Below are positions 1 to 14,284 of a DNA stretch of 64,000 bases, piece after piece. The translations under genes and the position numbers were made by a program. The DNA lies in the NCBI GenBank assembly GCA_023159155.1, contig JAJNNX010000018.1, positions 124,001-188,000 on the forward strand, in the 5' to 3' direction. The notes under the pieces were generated by a model that made no database searches, had not been told where the DNA came from, and saw nothing but the letters and a program-made list of their open reading frames with translations. Origin of the DNA: Ustulina deusta (Eukaryota; Ascomycota; Sordariomycetes; Xylariales; Xylariaceae). How positions within the stretch are numbered: position 1 is the first letter of the stretch; each line of letters opens with the position of its first letter.

Positions 1-473
1 GAAGGCAACTCTGCTCGCTTGTATGGAGGCTGGGGCCGGTCATCGTATTCTTCTGAAAAGGGCAGACTATTCGGATTGTAATTAGGAATATGAGGCGTTA
101 GTTCTGGAATGAAGCCAGTATCATCTAGAAGCTCTGGAGGTTTGCCAGGTACAGAACGAGAGGAGCTAGGGGGACCAGAGCGGCTCGGGGAATTAGAATC
201 TTCCTTCTCTACTTGTTTGTGACTTTCGTCGATAGCCTTTTTCAAATTGCTATTCATGTTGTACTTCATGCTGAGTTTGGCTTTCATGGCTTTCGCCCAT
301 TTATTGTCGTCCGACTGCTCTTTTGCAATACCCGCGTTCGATTTCTGGCCTTTCTTTGGGTCTGCATCAGTGTTGATGAGCGTGTTGATGCCATAAGACC
401 CGTCATGAGTGGGGAACAGACTGGGCAAATTCGGACTCGGCTCTCCCCCCTTCTTCTTCGTCTTGGGCGGCAT
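1..473 (-). CDS. Unknown protein, N-terminal 157 residues (runs off window)
   Basis: An uninterrupted minus-strand frame starts at the ATG at 473 and stays open to the window edge, so the gene continues outside. The product begins MPPKTKKKGGEPSPNLPSLF, a basic start. A lysine-rich stretch follows (around residues 60-95), then a Ser/Pro-rich linker, then a PELTPHIPNYNPNSLPFSEE segment that looks like a conserved linear motif. No catalytic domain is visible in this part and I do not recognise the family. The strong lysine and proline content suggests a disordered, possibly nuclear or cytoskeletal, N-terminal tail. A 157-codon open frame ending at the window edge, with balanced codon use, is good evidence that it is coding. 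Its function cannot be assigned from this fragment. Confidence 0.7.
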   Translation of the reverse strand, partial: MPPKTKKKGGEPSPNLPSLFPTHDGSYGINTLINTDADPKKGQKSNAGIAKEQSDDNKWAKAMKAKLSMKYNMNSNLKKAIDESHKQVEKEDSNSPSRSGPPSSSRSVPGKPPELLDDTGFIPELTPHIPNYNPNSLPFSEEYDDRPQPPYKRAELP

Positions 474-2621
474 TGTGAATAAATAACTATCCTGTTAAAG
501 CCCTGCTTATATCCCCCACACGGATTTTGGTACCTGAAGCTGCTCGTTAGCAAATCGTGGATATTGAAAAAGTATTGACGACTCTATTGATGAGATAAAA
601 GTGAGAAGTAACCGCAAGTTGCTCTTGACATGTGTCATTCGCAACAATATAGCTAATAAGGAACGTTGCATTGTCCAATCAACAACAATAACCAGCGAGG
701 TGAGGAAGAAATGTCATACCGTATCTTCAGGCTCAACCGAGACCCCTCAGAGGACACTAGGTTGGCGCATGGATGAAGGCAAGCGAAATACCCAATCTGC
801 GAATTCGGGCTACCGATGCTCACAGAGCAATGGATTCAAAACCCGTACTAGTGGAACGGAAGTTGTGTTGGTCTTGCTAGACGGGCAGATGAATAGTTTT
901 GGTCAGACAGGCCAGACATAGACAAGATGCGAGGTTGTGGCGCTGCAAGCGTCCAGCCTAGGATGGCAGCGCCTTTGTTACCATGGGCAAATAGCAATGT
1001 CGACGAGCAGCCGTGTCCGGCGACAAGCACACAAAGCTGGCAGTTGGGGATTCGGAATAGATATGCGAGACTTTCCTTTTCCGAGAATGGCTTGGTGACA
1101 TGGATGCAGGAACAATAAGTGACTCGGACGGTGTAGTATTGCACTATAACGACCAGCTTTGTCCAACCCGGTTGCCTAGGTCACAAAGGAAGGCCGAGAA
1201 TATCGAATGCGTCTACATCCAAGACATTAGCGTTTCATAATTGGGATAAGGTTGTGCGGCTTGTTCATACTGAGGGTGAGGAATGTAGAATATGATACCT
1301 ACTACTAGCTACCTGGCTGGTTACTAAGTGGCCGCCTACGGGTGCATATGAGCGCGTCGTCGCGTGCCAGGTGGAGACACCCCAGCTTGAGCTGTCAATT
1401 TAGTGACGTTTGCACCGCCACGCTGCCATGCCACGCCACGCCACGCCACGTAGCAGCTTGTATGAGGTACCTACATGTAGCCACACAATCCAATATAAGG
1501 TACTGGTACTCCCGCCAGGTATGTAACTACCATATTACTTGCACGTATCTACATACTTAAGTATGTGCCGCAGGTAATTTTAAGGTATGCGTACGGACTA
1601 TACGCAAGAATAAATATTTATCCGCACAGCTTATACATGTCATCAACTTTCCACTCCAATCCGCTTCCTTTGTATAAAAGTGCTGGTATTGCTCAGATCA
1701 CAATATGTTAACTTAACTAGGTACCAATCATCAAGCCAAAGCAAGGAGACATAATTACTTGCATCATATCGGTACCACAAATTGTGTAAAATGGCGCGTT
1801 GGTAGTACCTAGTGGTGGGGCAATATTAAATGATACTACTACATGTAGTAGCAGGAACATCAGGGCAGTTCTTCAGAGACTGCAAGATCGGCAGTATTTA
1901 TGTGGCATCTACTTACTACCTATAAAGACTCTACCAATGAAGGATCCTTTGCAATACCCTTTGCAGTACCCTTTGGTTTGTTGCATATGTGCCACTGCCT
2001 TCTAGGTTCTGCAGTTTTTATTTCCGCTTTTGTTTGCGAGATTCAGGTACCTACTATCAAGCAATTACCTACTACTAGATAGAATTGATCTCGAAGAGAT
2101 ATATGCACCGTGCCCTCGCACCTTGCCACAGTGCCTGGTACCTGTGCCAACCTCTCATGTATCTAGTGTAGATAGTGCAGATCGCTGGGACAACTAGCTA
2201 GGATAAGCTAGAGTTTCACTTATTCAGACAGCCAGCTACCGAAAGTAGCCAATCAAAAAGGGACATTTTGCTATCACGGACAACCCACAGCGCCGAAACC
2301 TGAAACCCGGGAAAACGAGGGGCAGGTGGAAGAATGGAGGGGTGGAGGGGCACATTGAACTCTCAAATTGTCTAAGTAATTACCTATCTCAACACCACAA
2401 ACCTTACCTATACCGACTCTAGCACGCGCACTAACCAGAGTACCTGTCTACTAGGTAGTAAGCAGCAACCCGACCACTACCCGGGCTTGACCGCTGCATC
2501 GTGCTATAGGAACTTCAAGGTCGTCTTGCATCCATTCCCCCTTCCTTTTCATCTTGCTAGCTCTTCACCCGCCAGCAATTAGTCCAACTGTCACTCACGC
2601 CATATTTTACATCTAGCCAAG
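474..2621. other. Intergenic spacer with short repeats
   Basis: No convincing gene. Short open frames on both strands (for example 601-921 and 848-1144) overlap each other and lack domain-like composition. The stretch is the shared upstream region of the minus-strand gene at the left edge and of the epimerase gene on the right. It carries several GGTACC/TAGTACCTA words and an AT-rich block near 1595-1625. Confidence 0.6.
1428..1450. repeat. Short tandem repeat, CCACG units
   Basis: Four to five adjacent copies of a 5-bp CCACG unit (the first imperfect, CCATG) lie in the spacer. Probably a small satellite with no function visible. Confidence 0.7.
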
Positions 2622-4046
<1,425 letters not shown>

Positions 4047-5872
4047 GAGGGGGAAGAAGAAAACAAGTTGTGTAATGCGAGAAAAGACTTTTTTTGATAA
4101 GTCCACGATTTAATCAGGGAAGATGAGTTAGAAAAAAAGAATTGAGGGGGGTTATAGTCATGCCCCAGCACAATTTCTATATTTTAGCGAGCGTTTCTTA
4201 GGAAAGCTACACATCCGTCCTACCTAGGTATTTTATGTTCCACTGAGCTCTACGATATGAGTGATTTGTACTCGTAAGAGCAAGTGGCTGAAATGTGAGT
4301 AGAACACAAGCGGCATCTATAGTGCCCGCCATTGTGCGCGAGTCATTCTGGCGAACACACTTAGTCCACCTGGACTGGCTGTGCAGGATTCTACACCATT
4401 AGCAGGCACATAATCTGATAAAATATATAATGTATTACAAAACGTACCTAACAACATCGATATTAGGCCAGTGACGAAATCTATTATAGCTGATCCTAAC
4501 GGGGTGGTCCTAACTACATGTATACTACTACAATACTTACTGCGACTATACATGTTCACGAGCCGGCTAAGTTTCGGAATTTAAGTGGCACAGCCTTCAG
4601 TGAGAGCACATCTTGTGGGGCAAATGTTACCACCAACCACATGTACCTATGCGTAAGGTACATAGGGAGCCATTCATGTGTGACTAGTACCAGTAGTGTA
4701 TCCTACTAGTACCTGCGTAACCGGAACATTGTATAGGTATTTTATACCATCAAGTAGAACCGTGCAGTCCCCATACTCTGACCAGAGTAGATATACCCAC
4801 CTATATTTATCTATATTGATACTGTTGTTGCAGTAGGTGCTGTACATTGCTCATATGTCTAGCTGTACGTGGCATGCAGGCTGGGCAGCGGAGGCCATTC
4901 TTCTTGGCAGGAACACATTGTCCCAGAAAAGAAAATGACGCGCAACAGGAGATCACCCATGTTCAGCCGCTCGGTAATCAAATTGTAAGGCAGCAGGATT
5001 TCTCCTTCAAAGAGGAAGGTCACAATTAGGAGTTAGGCAGTCAACATTTCGGGTTTTCCACATACGTGAAGGTACGGGTGCATGTATATAAAAGCGGAGG
5101 GACTTAGGTACATCATTGTATGGTACGTGCCCGTTTTGTCTGTTATACTTAGAGAGACGAATGACTGCCGTAAATGCTTACTTTCGTTTATCTAGTAGAC
5201 AGGGGTCGCTCTGCAACATTCTCCCCATTCAGTGTCTCCAATATTTCGACAATTGCCTGTCCATATTCACTAATAAATAAGATAAAGCTTGAGGTACAAC
5301 TGTAGTGTACCAGTGATCCGTTTAGAATCGACCGGCAAGGTACAGGCAGGTGCATGCCGGTTTCCGTAAGTCAAGGTGGCTTAGCACCTTGAAGCTCGCG
5401 CCTCCATGCCCACCTCCGGTAGGTCCTCCGGTAGGTTGAGCTCCCCCTGATCCTGGGGAAATACCTTCCACATCTCCATTGAGCTGGCTATGTATCAAAT
5501 GCACTGCCCGGTTTATCTACCTTCGTTTCATGTCTATGATTCGTCATAATATTTGGCCATCTTCGCAAAGGTCCATCATCGAACATCAAGCCAACTTGTA
5601 AGCATTTATATCCCTGGCTTTTAAACTCTCTGCCGCATGCGCCTACATAGCACACAAGCTACTCGTACCTCAACATCAACGATCTTGGGATTGATCGCGA
5701 AAGAGGAAAGTTGCGGGATACTGAGACATGCCCCCATAACCGCTTTTTATTGCCGTGACACGGCGGCCCTGCCATTTCTGCTCGAACCCTAAGTAATTCC
5801 CGTAATTCACAACATATTATCACATCCGGTCTAGACACCCTAGCTATCCAAACACATGTCCCATGCCATACC
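4047..5872. other. Intergenic spacer
   Basis: Holds the 3' end of the epimerase transcript and the promoter of the ankyrin-type gene. No coding frame with credible composition was found. A TATATAAAAG box at about 5094 lies almost 800 bp before the next start codon, so it is not obviously its promoter. Confidence 0.55.
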
Positions 5873-8800
5873 ATGGAAACCCCTAGTCTCCAGAATGCCC
5901 GCCCCAGACAACTCCGAGAGTTGAGTGAGGAATATGGTCTTGCTGTACAGCCTCCACCAGTACTGAAGCCCAAGCCGGAATACCCTCCATCCTACCGCAC
6001 TGACAATGATATTTTCATCGCGGAAGAGCTGCTCAAGAGGCAACGGATCGCCGCATCTCAGCATCAGCAGTCCAAAGGAGGGCTCTCCAGGGCTTTCGCC
6101 CCCAAGAAGACAGCCTGGGAGTATAAAGAAATATACGATGCTCTCCTAACCCACGTCACGGATCAAGGATCCCCAGGCGTCGCCGAAGCACTGATCACAA
6201 AGCTCACTTCGCTTGGTGGTAACCTCAATCTTGTTCAAAAGAGCCGCACAAGCCTTCTCAGCAGAAGGAGAAGTCTAGACTTATCCGAGAGGAGCAAAAT
6301 CCTCCAAATCGCGGTTAAGAATAAGCACCTGGAAATGGTCGAGGTTCTGTTGCCGTTTGCCGACGCCCTGAGCCTAGATACGTCATTCCCGGTGGCTATG
6401 CGGAACGGGAATGATGCAATTACCGAGCTATTGATCCGCTATGGAGCCTCCGCATCGCAAACAGCGGATGGTCAGGACGCGTTCCGACAAGCCTGTGCGA
6501 CTGGTGGGCAGGCACACTTGATTGCTATGATTATGGCCTCGGAAGGACGGCCGCCAGCCTCCTGGGTCTCCCAATCCATGGTAGAGGCATCTAGGGCCGG
6601 TTGCTTTGATACGGTCATGCATCTGAGCCAATCAATAGCAGATGGCAATCACGATGGAGCTGCGGCGCTCAAGGCCGCGATTGGACTTGGGCGTAGAGAT
6701 ATAGTACTGGCACTAATGCTCGGTAACCGGCCGTCCCGGCAGCCAGGAATAAACGAGGCATTTGAGCAACTTATGCGACAGCAAAATACCAACCCGAACG
6801 AAAAGTTGGCCATGGCTGAAATCTTGCTTTGTGCCGGGGCCGAAGGTGTCCCCGTCGCTCAGGCTCTAGTCCACGCGTGTGCAACCTATTTTCTAGAGAT
6901 GGTACGCTTACTAGTCTCTTATGGTGCCTCGATCGAGTACCAAGATGCGGTGGCCTTACGAAAGGCTATCTCTAAAGGCAAGATCGATCTTGTAAAAATC
7001 ATGCTGAGTGGAACAGCAAGAATGACTCCTAAACATGCATCCGAATGCGTGGAACTACTGCCAAAGGACATTCGGTTTGAGGATCGTCAGTTTTTACTAG
7101 ACGAGTTTCTGAAGAAAGGCGCAGCCGGCACTTCTCTTGATGAAGCGTTAATCGATTCAGCTGAAGCCGGGGATGTGAAAGCTGCGAAACTGCTCCTTGC
7201 ACCATCATCACGGGAGGCGTCACAAAACATGGGCCTCGGACGACCCGAAACCGCATCAACTGATTATAAAGGCGCACTGGCGCTCCAGGTTGCAGTCAAA
7301 AAGGGGAATGTGGCAATTGCAAGGGTCATTCTCACTCACAAGCCTCCAAGTCACGTTGCCCTTGCTCAAGTATATCCAAGCACGCGGAATCTCCCCGGAC
7401 CTGAAAGATACCAGCTTAGTGAACTTTTCCTGCGAGCAGGGCTGTGCGGCCCTTGTGTACATTCCGCTCTTGAGAACGTGATCAATGAACACTCATCCCG
7501 CCGCGATGAGAGGCTGATCTCCCTCTTTCTCCGTTACGACGCTGATGTAAACTTTAATGAGGGCCATGGTATCATTACCGCAATTGCCCAAAACGAGTAC
7601 GTAACCCAGAGTCGACAAGTTCTTAATTCGAAAAACTTATTACTCCAATATAGCATCTACACCCCCCCAGATCCTTGAGAATGAGACCAGACATTGCTGA
7701 TTCTTAAATTTTGATTCCTTAGTGTCAAACTCCTAGAAACGCTGCTCAAGGGTAAACCAACAGCGCATACAATAGCGAGAGCCATACCAAGGGCCATGGA
7801 GGTACCCGATAGCTCAATAAGGTTCCAAGTCATCACTACGCTGCTTAACTCGGGCGCTACTCAGGGCGCCATCGAGGTATCCATGGCTTTAGATACAGCC
7901 ATTACTATAAAGCCTACTGACAAACGACTCATGAGAGCTCTGCTCCAACAGGGGAACGCCGACGTTAACGTCAACGGAGGATCTGCAGTTGAGCACGCCG
8001 CGCAACACCCTGACCCTGAAGTCCTGGAGCTCATTCTCGGGCTCGGGCAACCTAGCAACGAAAGCATAGATCGAGCCTTGAAAAGTCTAGGGAAGCTTTC
8101 AGCATCTGCCATTAAAACCCATAAGCTCGAGACGCTCTTAGGCCGAACTAAATCAAAGGACGCGGTTAGTAGCCTCTTGATCGAAGAGGTACAAGCTCTA
8201 TTAAAAACATCACCGCCAGAGCGGAATTTTACTTCTCTGAAATTGCTCTTATTCAATGGAGCTGACGTCAACGCTTCCAACGGCGAAGCGCTCAGTTGTG
8301 CTGTTACAGCATCAAGCATGCAGATCGTGGAGATTCTCTTGACCGCGTCACCATTACCTACGACACTCGCATGGGTAATGCCCAATGCATTGCGTATTCG
8401 CGATTTGATGGACCGGTTAACTTATGCTCAAAAAATCTTGGACGTTGGCATGCCTCCAAGTGAGGTGAATCGAGCACTCGTCTTTACAATTCAAAAATAC
8501 CCCAACGATATCCCTCTAATCAACGCCCTTGTTGCACATGCTGATACTTCAGATGGTCTGGCTCTCGTTGAGGCGATTAAGAGTGAGAAACAGGATATTG
8601 TTGAGTTGATACTTGATAAGAAGAGCTTCACCGCCGAAGTTCTCAACACAGGATTCACAGAAGCCACCAAGGTCAGAAACAAGAGCACGAGAACTATATT
8701 ATGCAATAGCCTGCTAGGAGCCGGTGCGTCGGGCGAGGTGGTATCAAACGCACTACTTGCGGCAGCATCAGATGGAGATTTGGAATTTGGCGCAATCCTC

Positions 8801-11800
8801 GTCCGAAATGGGGGTAGTATCAAGCATAAAGATGGTCAGGCCATCGTCGAAGCATGTAAGTCGGGGGCCGTTGAAGTGTTAGAAATGCTAGTAGCGGGGA
8901 ATACCGAGGTCCCCCAAAAGACCCTTCAAAGGGGGTTTCAGGGAGCTACGCAGGTAGGCAACCTAAAAAAACGTGCTGAGATTTTCAGATTACTTCTTCA
9001 AATTGGAGTTTCGGGAGAAGTGATTGATATCCAGCTTGTTTCGGCGGTTCGATACGGCGATGAAGGCAAAGAGTTGGTGAGATTGTTACTAGGGTACGGC
9101 GCAAGTCCTGACTACAGCAATGGCGAAGCCGTCGAGAAGGCAGTTAGAAGTGCATTTTTGGGAAGTCTAGAACTTCTCCTGGGAATTGTTCCAATTAGCG
9201 AGCATACCAAAGGGCAACAGGTAAGGTGAGTTGCTAGATCCACCATCTAGGCACACTAACATATATTAGAAGAAACCATCTTCGCATACGCTTGTTCGCG
9301 GTCTTGATGCATGTTGGGATCTCAGCAGAGACACAAGATTCACAGTCATCGATTGGCTTTTTCGAGCAGGGAAATTAGTTCCTAGTGCAGTTCATTCTGC
9401 TTTGCATCGGGCCGTCAATGAACAAGAGCCTGAAGAGAGGCTGATCCGCCTCCGTAAGCAGCTAACAGCCATCCCTTTCCCGTTTCCTCGACTCCCCGGG
9501 CGTAACGGCCCCTTTCCGAGTCAAAGTCGCGTCCCGGAAGATTCTTGCTGCTATGAAACGCCTACAGACCATGCTCGACATACGGATAACTGACTTCGAG
9601 TATTACAGTAATAAGCCACAGAGCATCGCCTGTTGCAAATAATTGCCAGACTCTAATCGACGCGACTTCAACCCTTTCTGTCTCACTATTTAATGAACTA
9701 CTCGAGTCCCGTGTGACCAGCGAGGATGCATCGTTAGTATTTAGGATATCATTCCGTTTTAGTGATCCCAATTTGTGGGTTTCTGAGCGAGGATTGAAGA
9801 TTGCCACAAGCCTTCTTGAGAAAGGAGCCGAGGGAGACGGAGTTGGGTCCGCACTAGTCGCGGTCCTTAAACAACACACCACAGCTTGCCACTCCGTTAC
9901 GAATGCATTCGCTGACCTATTGCTAAAACACGGCGCGGATGTTAATTATAATCACGGCGAAGCTCTACAGCTTGTGGCTGCCCATGGGAATACAGAACTA
10001 CTCGCAAAACTTTTAAGCGAGAAGCCGAGTACTGAGACGCTTACCTCAGCGTTCTCTAGGATATTTGACACACCGCTCACCGAAGACAAGGTGCACGAGC
10101 TTATCACACTCTTCACTGAATATCGTGACGGGGACAGTGAATTAAATGTCATGTCTACGCAACCAGGTTTCGATCCCGTCATCATCCGAGCATTATCTCA
10201 GTATCCGCGATCGATCAAGATCCTAGAGGCCCTCTTAGATATTGGTTTCTATTATGACCAGATAACAACCTGTAGGGTCACAGATGATTCTGATGAGATT
10301 GAATCAGTTACGCTCCTTATATGGGCATTGTTACAGCCACAGAAGAAAATCAGTACGGGGATCATTAATCTGCTAATAGAGAGAGGGTGTAAGCTAATTA
10401 ACTAAATAGCCGTCGTGATCGTTCTGCTAACTTTTTAATAGCAAAAATTAATTTCGAGACTGCTACCTCTCATATTACTCCGCTCATGCTTGCCATTCGG
10501 ATGCGCCGTCAAGACGTAGTAAGATTATTACTGCTAGCTGGTGCTGATGTTGATGTGACGGACACCCTTGGGAATTCACCACTCTCTATGGCATCAGCGA
10601 TTGGAGGCGAACTTGCCGTTGCCATGATGTCGAACATCCTAGCGGCTGGAGCGTCAAAAAACGATGGTTCTCTTCATAATGCAGCTCGAGAGCTCAATAT
10701 CCCGGCTAGTGAGTAATTCTTGGAGTCGCTTCCTCTGCGTTCATGGTTTTAGAGCATAAAGGCTCCTTTCCCGGGCAAGATCATGCCTTGAAGGCTTCTT
10801 ACGGTTTCGAAACACTCACAGGTCACGCTGAGGATAGCAATTACTAACCCCGAGTGTTATAGTGCAGGTATTGGTTGAGTATAGACACGACCCAGATTTT
10901 CCAAGCCCTTTACAGTGAGTGTTTCTGCGTCATTTATTCTCCAATTTGGCACAAATTCTTCTGCTCATGCATGCTCCCAAAATACCCTATATGTGCGTCA
11001 ATTTTTTGCTATAAACGGCAGTTTCTAACTGTTAATATCTTGCAGTGATGGGCGTAGTGCACTCGCGGAGCTTTGCTTACATGCAACTGATTCAATTCAA
11101 ATGACGGCAAGCAAAGAGAAAGCGATGGAGAAAGCTATCGAATTCCTATTGCAAAGCGGTACTGACATCACCATCCAGTCGGAGGGCAAATCGATTCTCC
11201 TACTTGCGCTTGAGTCAGCTGACCCCTTGACTACAACGAGAGTGCTCTTACGAGCCGCTCTATGGAGAGACATCAATAAGCCATTCAACCAGTATAATGA
11301 TGGGAAATACACATTTTCGCCCACAATGTATGTGCAGCATGTACTATCGGATTCGGACCTGAAGACAGACCTTTTACGGCTACTACGATCAAATCGATGT
11401 ACTGACATATATTATGCGAATTCGGGACCACAGGTTAGTTTTCTGGAGCCTCTTATGCCTCCCTTTAACATATCTCAGCATCAATTCCCTCATCAAACGT
11501 TTTCTACTCCTATTAATCCTACCAGCTCTCGAACCCCTTGATACTATTTAACATAAACGGCAAGACTGACCCCGGATTGTTGAACAGCCAGACGATGCTG
11601 TAGGCCTGCCTTCTCATATCCGGCGCGAAGAAGACGAGCGCAAAAATCGCCTTGGCCGGCTTCGAGAGGATAATGAAGGCCATGTTCTAGCAATGCAGAG
11701 AAGTAAAGAGTTGGCAGCGGTACAGGCTGATATATGGGCCAATCAAGCCGAATTGGAGGAAGCACGAAAGAAGCAAGCGCATAGCACGGACCTGGCCGCA

Positions 11801-12343
11801 CTGCGGGAGCGTTCTCGTGTCGAAGAAGATATTTTCAATGCAGCTCTGCGCCAGCGACGCGCGAAGCAGATTTTGGACTTGCAGCATCAGTTAGTTCCCT
11901 GGAGTCTTTTCTATCCCCTTTTGGCAATTTTTGGCCTCAGTTGCTCCTGCATGCTCCCGAGACATTGGTCAAATTTTGCTCTTTATGGTAATTACTGACT
12001 CCAGTGGTTAAACAGAGAGGACCTCACAAACGCCAGCGTGGCGCGGGCCCGTGCCATTGGCGATGCCGAGCGCGCTGTCGAGGACCAAAGGCAAGCACGA
12101 CTATTAGAATGGGAGCAGGATATAGGGAGCGAGCGAGTCGGCAATGCGAACCAGCTTAGTGCTATCCGCCTGCGTGAGCGCGAGGATATGGAGAAGCTAG
12201 ACAAGGTGGCCGATTCGCGTTTTACAGCCCGCTTGAAGGAGCAGAAGAAATTAGTCGATAGCCAAAGCATGCTCGCTGCTAATTTAAACAGCGCTGCTCC
12301 TGGCGCTAGGCGACAGATCGGATATGTCAGTGGCGAAGTATGA
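5873..12343 (+). CDS. Giant ankyrin-type repeat protein with C-terminal coiled coil
   Basis: Nine exons join with consistent phase: 5873-7596, 7723-9220, 9270-9453, 9609-10388, 10442-10708, 10863-10914, 11046-11433, 11588-11889 and 12016-12343. The product is 1,840 residues. The start ATACCATGG has a good Kozak context. Residues about 1-110 are proline-rich and disordered. From about 140 to 1,600 the chain is built of helix-pair repeats with ankyrin-like words such as LLISHRASP, LLLKHGADVN and GEALxxAV, but few match the full 33-residue consensus. The ankyrin words recur every 90-101 residues, a larger super-repeat. The last approximately 240 residues (REEDERKNRLGRLREDNEGH onwards) are an Arg/Glu-rich coiled coil. 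There is no signal peptide, TM segment or catalytic domain. The repeats imply a protein-binding scaffold, but partners and role are unknown. Several introns contain in-frame stops, so exon joining is required. Exon 6 is only 52 nt and is the least certain. Confidence 0.85.
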
Positions 12344-12943
12344 CCAGATTGGGGGCATCGTCGTGTTGCGTTGTACTGATGATGTGTTTGAGCAACCTTG
12401 CTGTCGCGTTCATGGTGATTTGGCATAGGGACATGGAAGGTATGGATCAGTCACGGATAATGAACTTAAATTTCAGGAGCTATTCTAATTTCTATGCTTA
12501 TTTCCCCTGATTTTGATAGCATCTGATACCGCCTCAGACCCTGAAGTTGGTCAACTCAACAGCCCCAGCTAATCAAGCATCAAGCATCAAGCATCAAGCA
12601 TGGAGGGGTTCATCTCCCGGGTAGCGCAGCTGATCGACACAACCCCTGGCGCCATAACGGGGCATATGAGGTCATACCAAGGGAGACCCGGCTTCAACCG
12701 GACCTAGTCTAAAAATACATGTACTAACCGAATGCGCCCGACCATTTCATCTTCCATCTCCGTATTTGCGAGACATGTACACAACATGACCAACAACATG
12801 ACTACTTCGATATAATGATCGCAGGAGCCCCTTGATTCGCAGTTGATACCGGCCCTCGAGGATAGAAAAGCCGAGTCTGGGGGTCGACGGATACGCATTA
12901 AGATACAGCGAACGGGGGCCGACCTGGTCAAGGGGCCGCCTGG
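12344..12943. other. Intergenic spacer
   Basis: Spacer of 600 bp between the ankyrin-type gene and the Mpv17-family gene. It contains a 7-bp tandem repeat (listed separately) and no credible gene. Open frames at 12704-13133 on the minus strand are antisense to the next gene. Confidence 0.6.
12572..12599. repeat. Perfect 4 x 7-bp tandem repeat (ATCAAGC)
   Basis: Four exact head-to-tail copies of ATCAAGC in the spacer upstream of the Mpv17-family gene. Likely length-variable among strains. Confidence 0.9.
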
Positions 12944-14284
12944 ATGCCTGCGCTTCTCGTCCGGTCGCACCGAAAGGTGGTCCGGGGTATATCTCGTGCT
13001 TCAAGACGATCGAATACTCGTCGGAATCCGCAACGACAACAGTCCTCGTCCACATCTCCCAACTCCTCGTCGAACCCCAAAACCACACTGGAAAGCGAAT
13101 CCTTAGCCCAGGCGGAGACACGTTCAAAGTCACGCATTAGACAACAAGGAACAGGCCAGGCCAGGCCAGAAGTCCCGATTCCTATACCGAACATCATCCC
13201 CCCTTTACCGTTCTGGCAACGTTTGGGTCCGCTTACGCGCGCGGCAGAAGCTTATGCGCGGACGCAGCGCGCTCGCCCGTGGGCTACACAGGTCGCCAGC
13301 ACGCTGGTCGTATATCTTTGTGCCGACTTCGGGGCTCAGTGGATTTCTAGTGCAGGCCAGGATGAGGTCGGCGATAACCTGAAAGGGAAGGGAGATGGCG
13401 TGGAAGAGGGCGATAGCATGAAACAGAAGGGAAGAGGGCATGACTGGGCACGCACCGCGAGGTCGTTGGCTATCGGGGGTACGGCGGCCATCCCTGGCTA
13501 TATTTGGTAAGTTGGCGCTTTTTCTCATCTCATCTACGTGGTTGTCTGTGAATGCGGGGAGGGAGATGGGGGAATATGTGGGTTAAACGAAGGAGCATCA
13601 TCATGGGGAAGAGGTGTGGTTTACTAACGAATACCTACCTCGAATACTGCGACTAACCAGATATGTGTTGAACAGGTTTTCGTTTCTCTCGCGCTCCTTC
13701 AACTACTCCTCGAAAATCATCTCGATAGGTATCAAAGTCGCCGTGAATCAACTTGTGTTCACGCCGCTCTTCAACGTATATTTCTTCGGCGCGCAGTACG
13801 CATTCCCAAGTCTCCTGATTCCTGTTTTTACAAATCTACGCTCCTGCATGCTCTCAACCCCAGCCCACCAATAAGTCTAATGCTTACCATACGCGGCGCT
13901 TTCTAACCCCTGAATCATTCTAGGGCTCTTCTCTCAGGAGACACCATCCCCGAGGCCTGGCGACGCGTCTGCAACACGGTCCCCGTTAGTTTCGTCAACT
14001 CATGCAAGCTCTGGCCCGCCGTCACGGCCTTCAACTTCGCATTCGTACCCTTCGAGTACCGCAGCATATTCGGCGGCGTCGTTGCCGTCGGCTGGCAGAC
14101 GTATTTGAGTTTCCTGAATCGACGCGCCGAGAGGTTGGAGGCGCTCCACCAGACGCAACAACACGCCGCGTTTGCCGCGACGGGACAGCCACGGGCTGGA
14201 CCCCTGGGCGAGAAGATATCCCCGGTCGCCGCCGTGAGGAGGCTGCAGGAATTGCCTGCTGGGCAACAGGCGATTCTGGATTGA
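12944..14284 (+). CDS. Mpv17/PMP22 family membrane protein
   Basis: Small inner-membrane channel family (Mpv17, Sym1, PMP22) of mitochondria and peroxisomes. Exons 12944-13506, 13676-13795 and 13924-14284 give 347 residues, longer than the 200-240 residues of Sym1 because of an Arg/Ser/Gln-rich N-terminal extension of about 75 residues that could act as a mitochondrial presequence. Family features are FWQRLGPLTRAAEAYARTQR at the first helix, YLCADFGAQW, the PGYIWFSFLSRSF loop (codon split by intron 1), NQLVFTPLFNVYFFGAQ, and the C-terminal PEAWRRV, WPAVTAFNFAFVPFEYR and VGWQTYLSFLNRR signature. Four hydrophobic helices are visible. A 50-residue Glu/Lys insertion (EVGDNLKGKGDGVEEGDSMK) interrupts the first half. 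The start is the first in-frame ATG after an upstream stop-rich stretch, and a later start is possible. Organelle choice is not settled by sequence. Confidence 0.88.

Noticed and set aside
601..1144. Short frames on both strands near the left edge
   Set aside because: Overlapping, low-complexity-free but without motifs, and no supporting splice sites.
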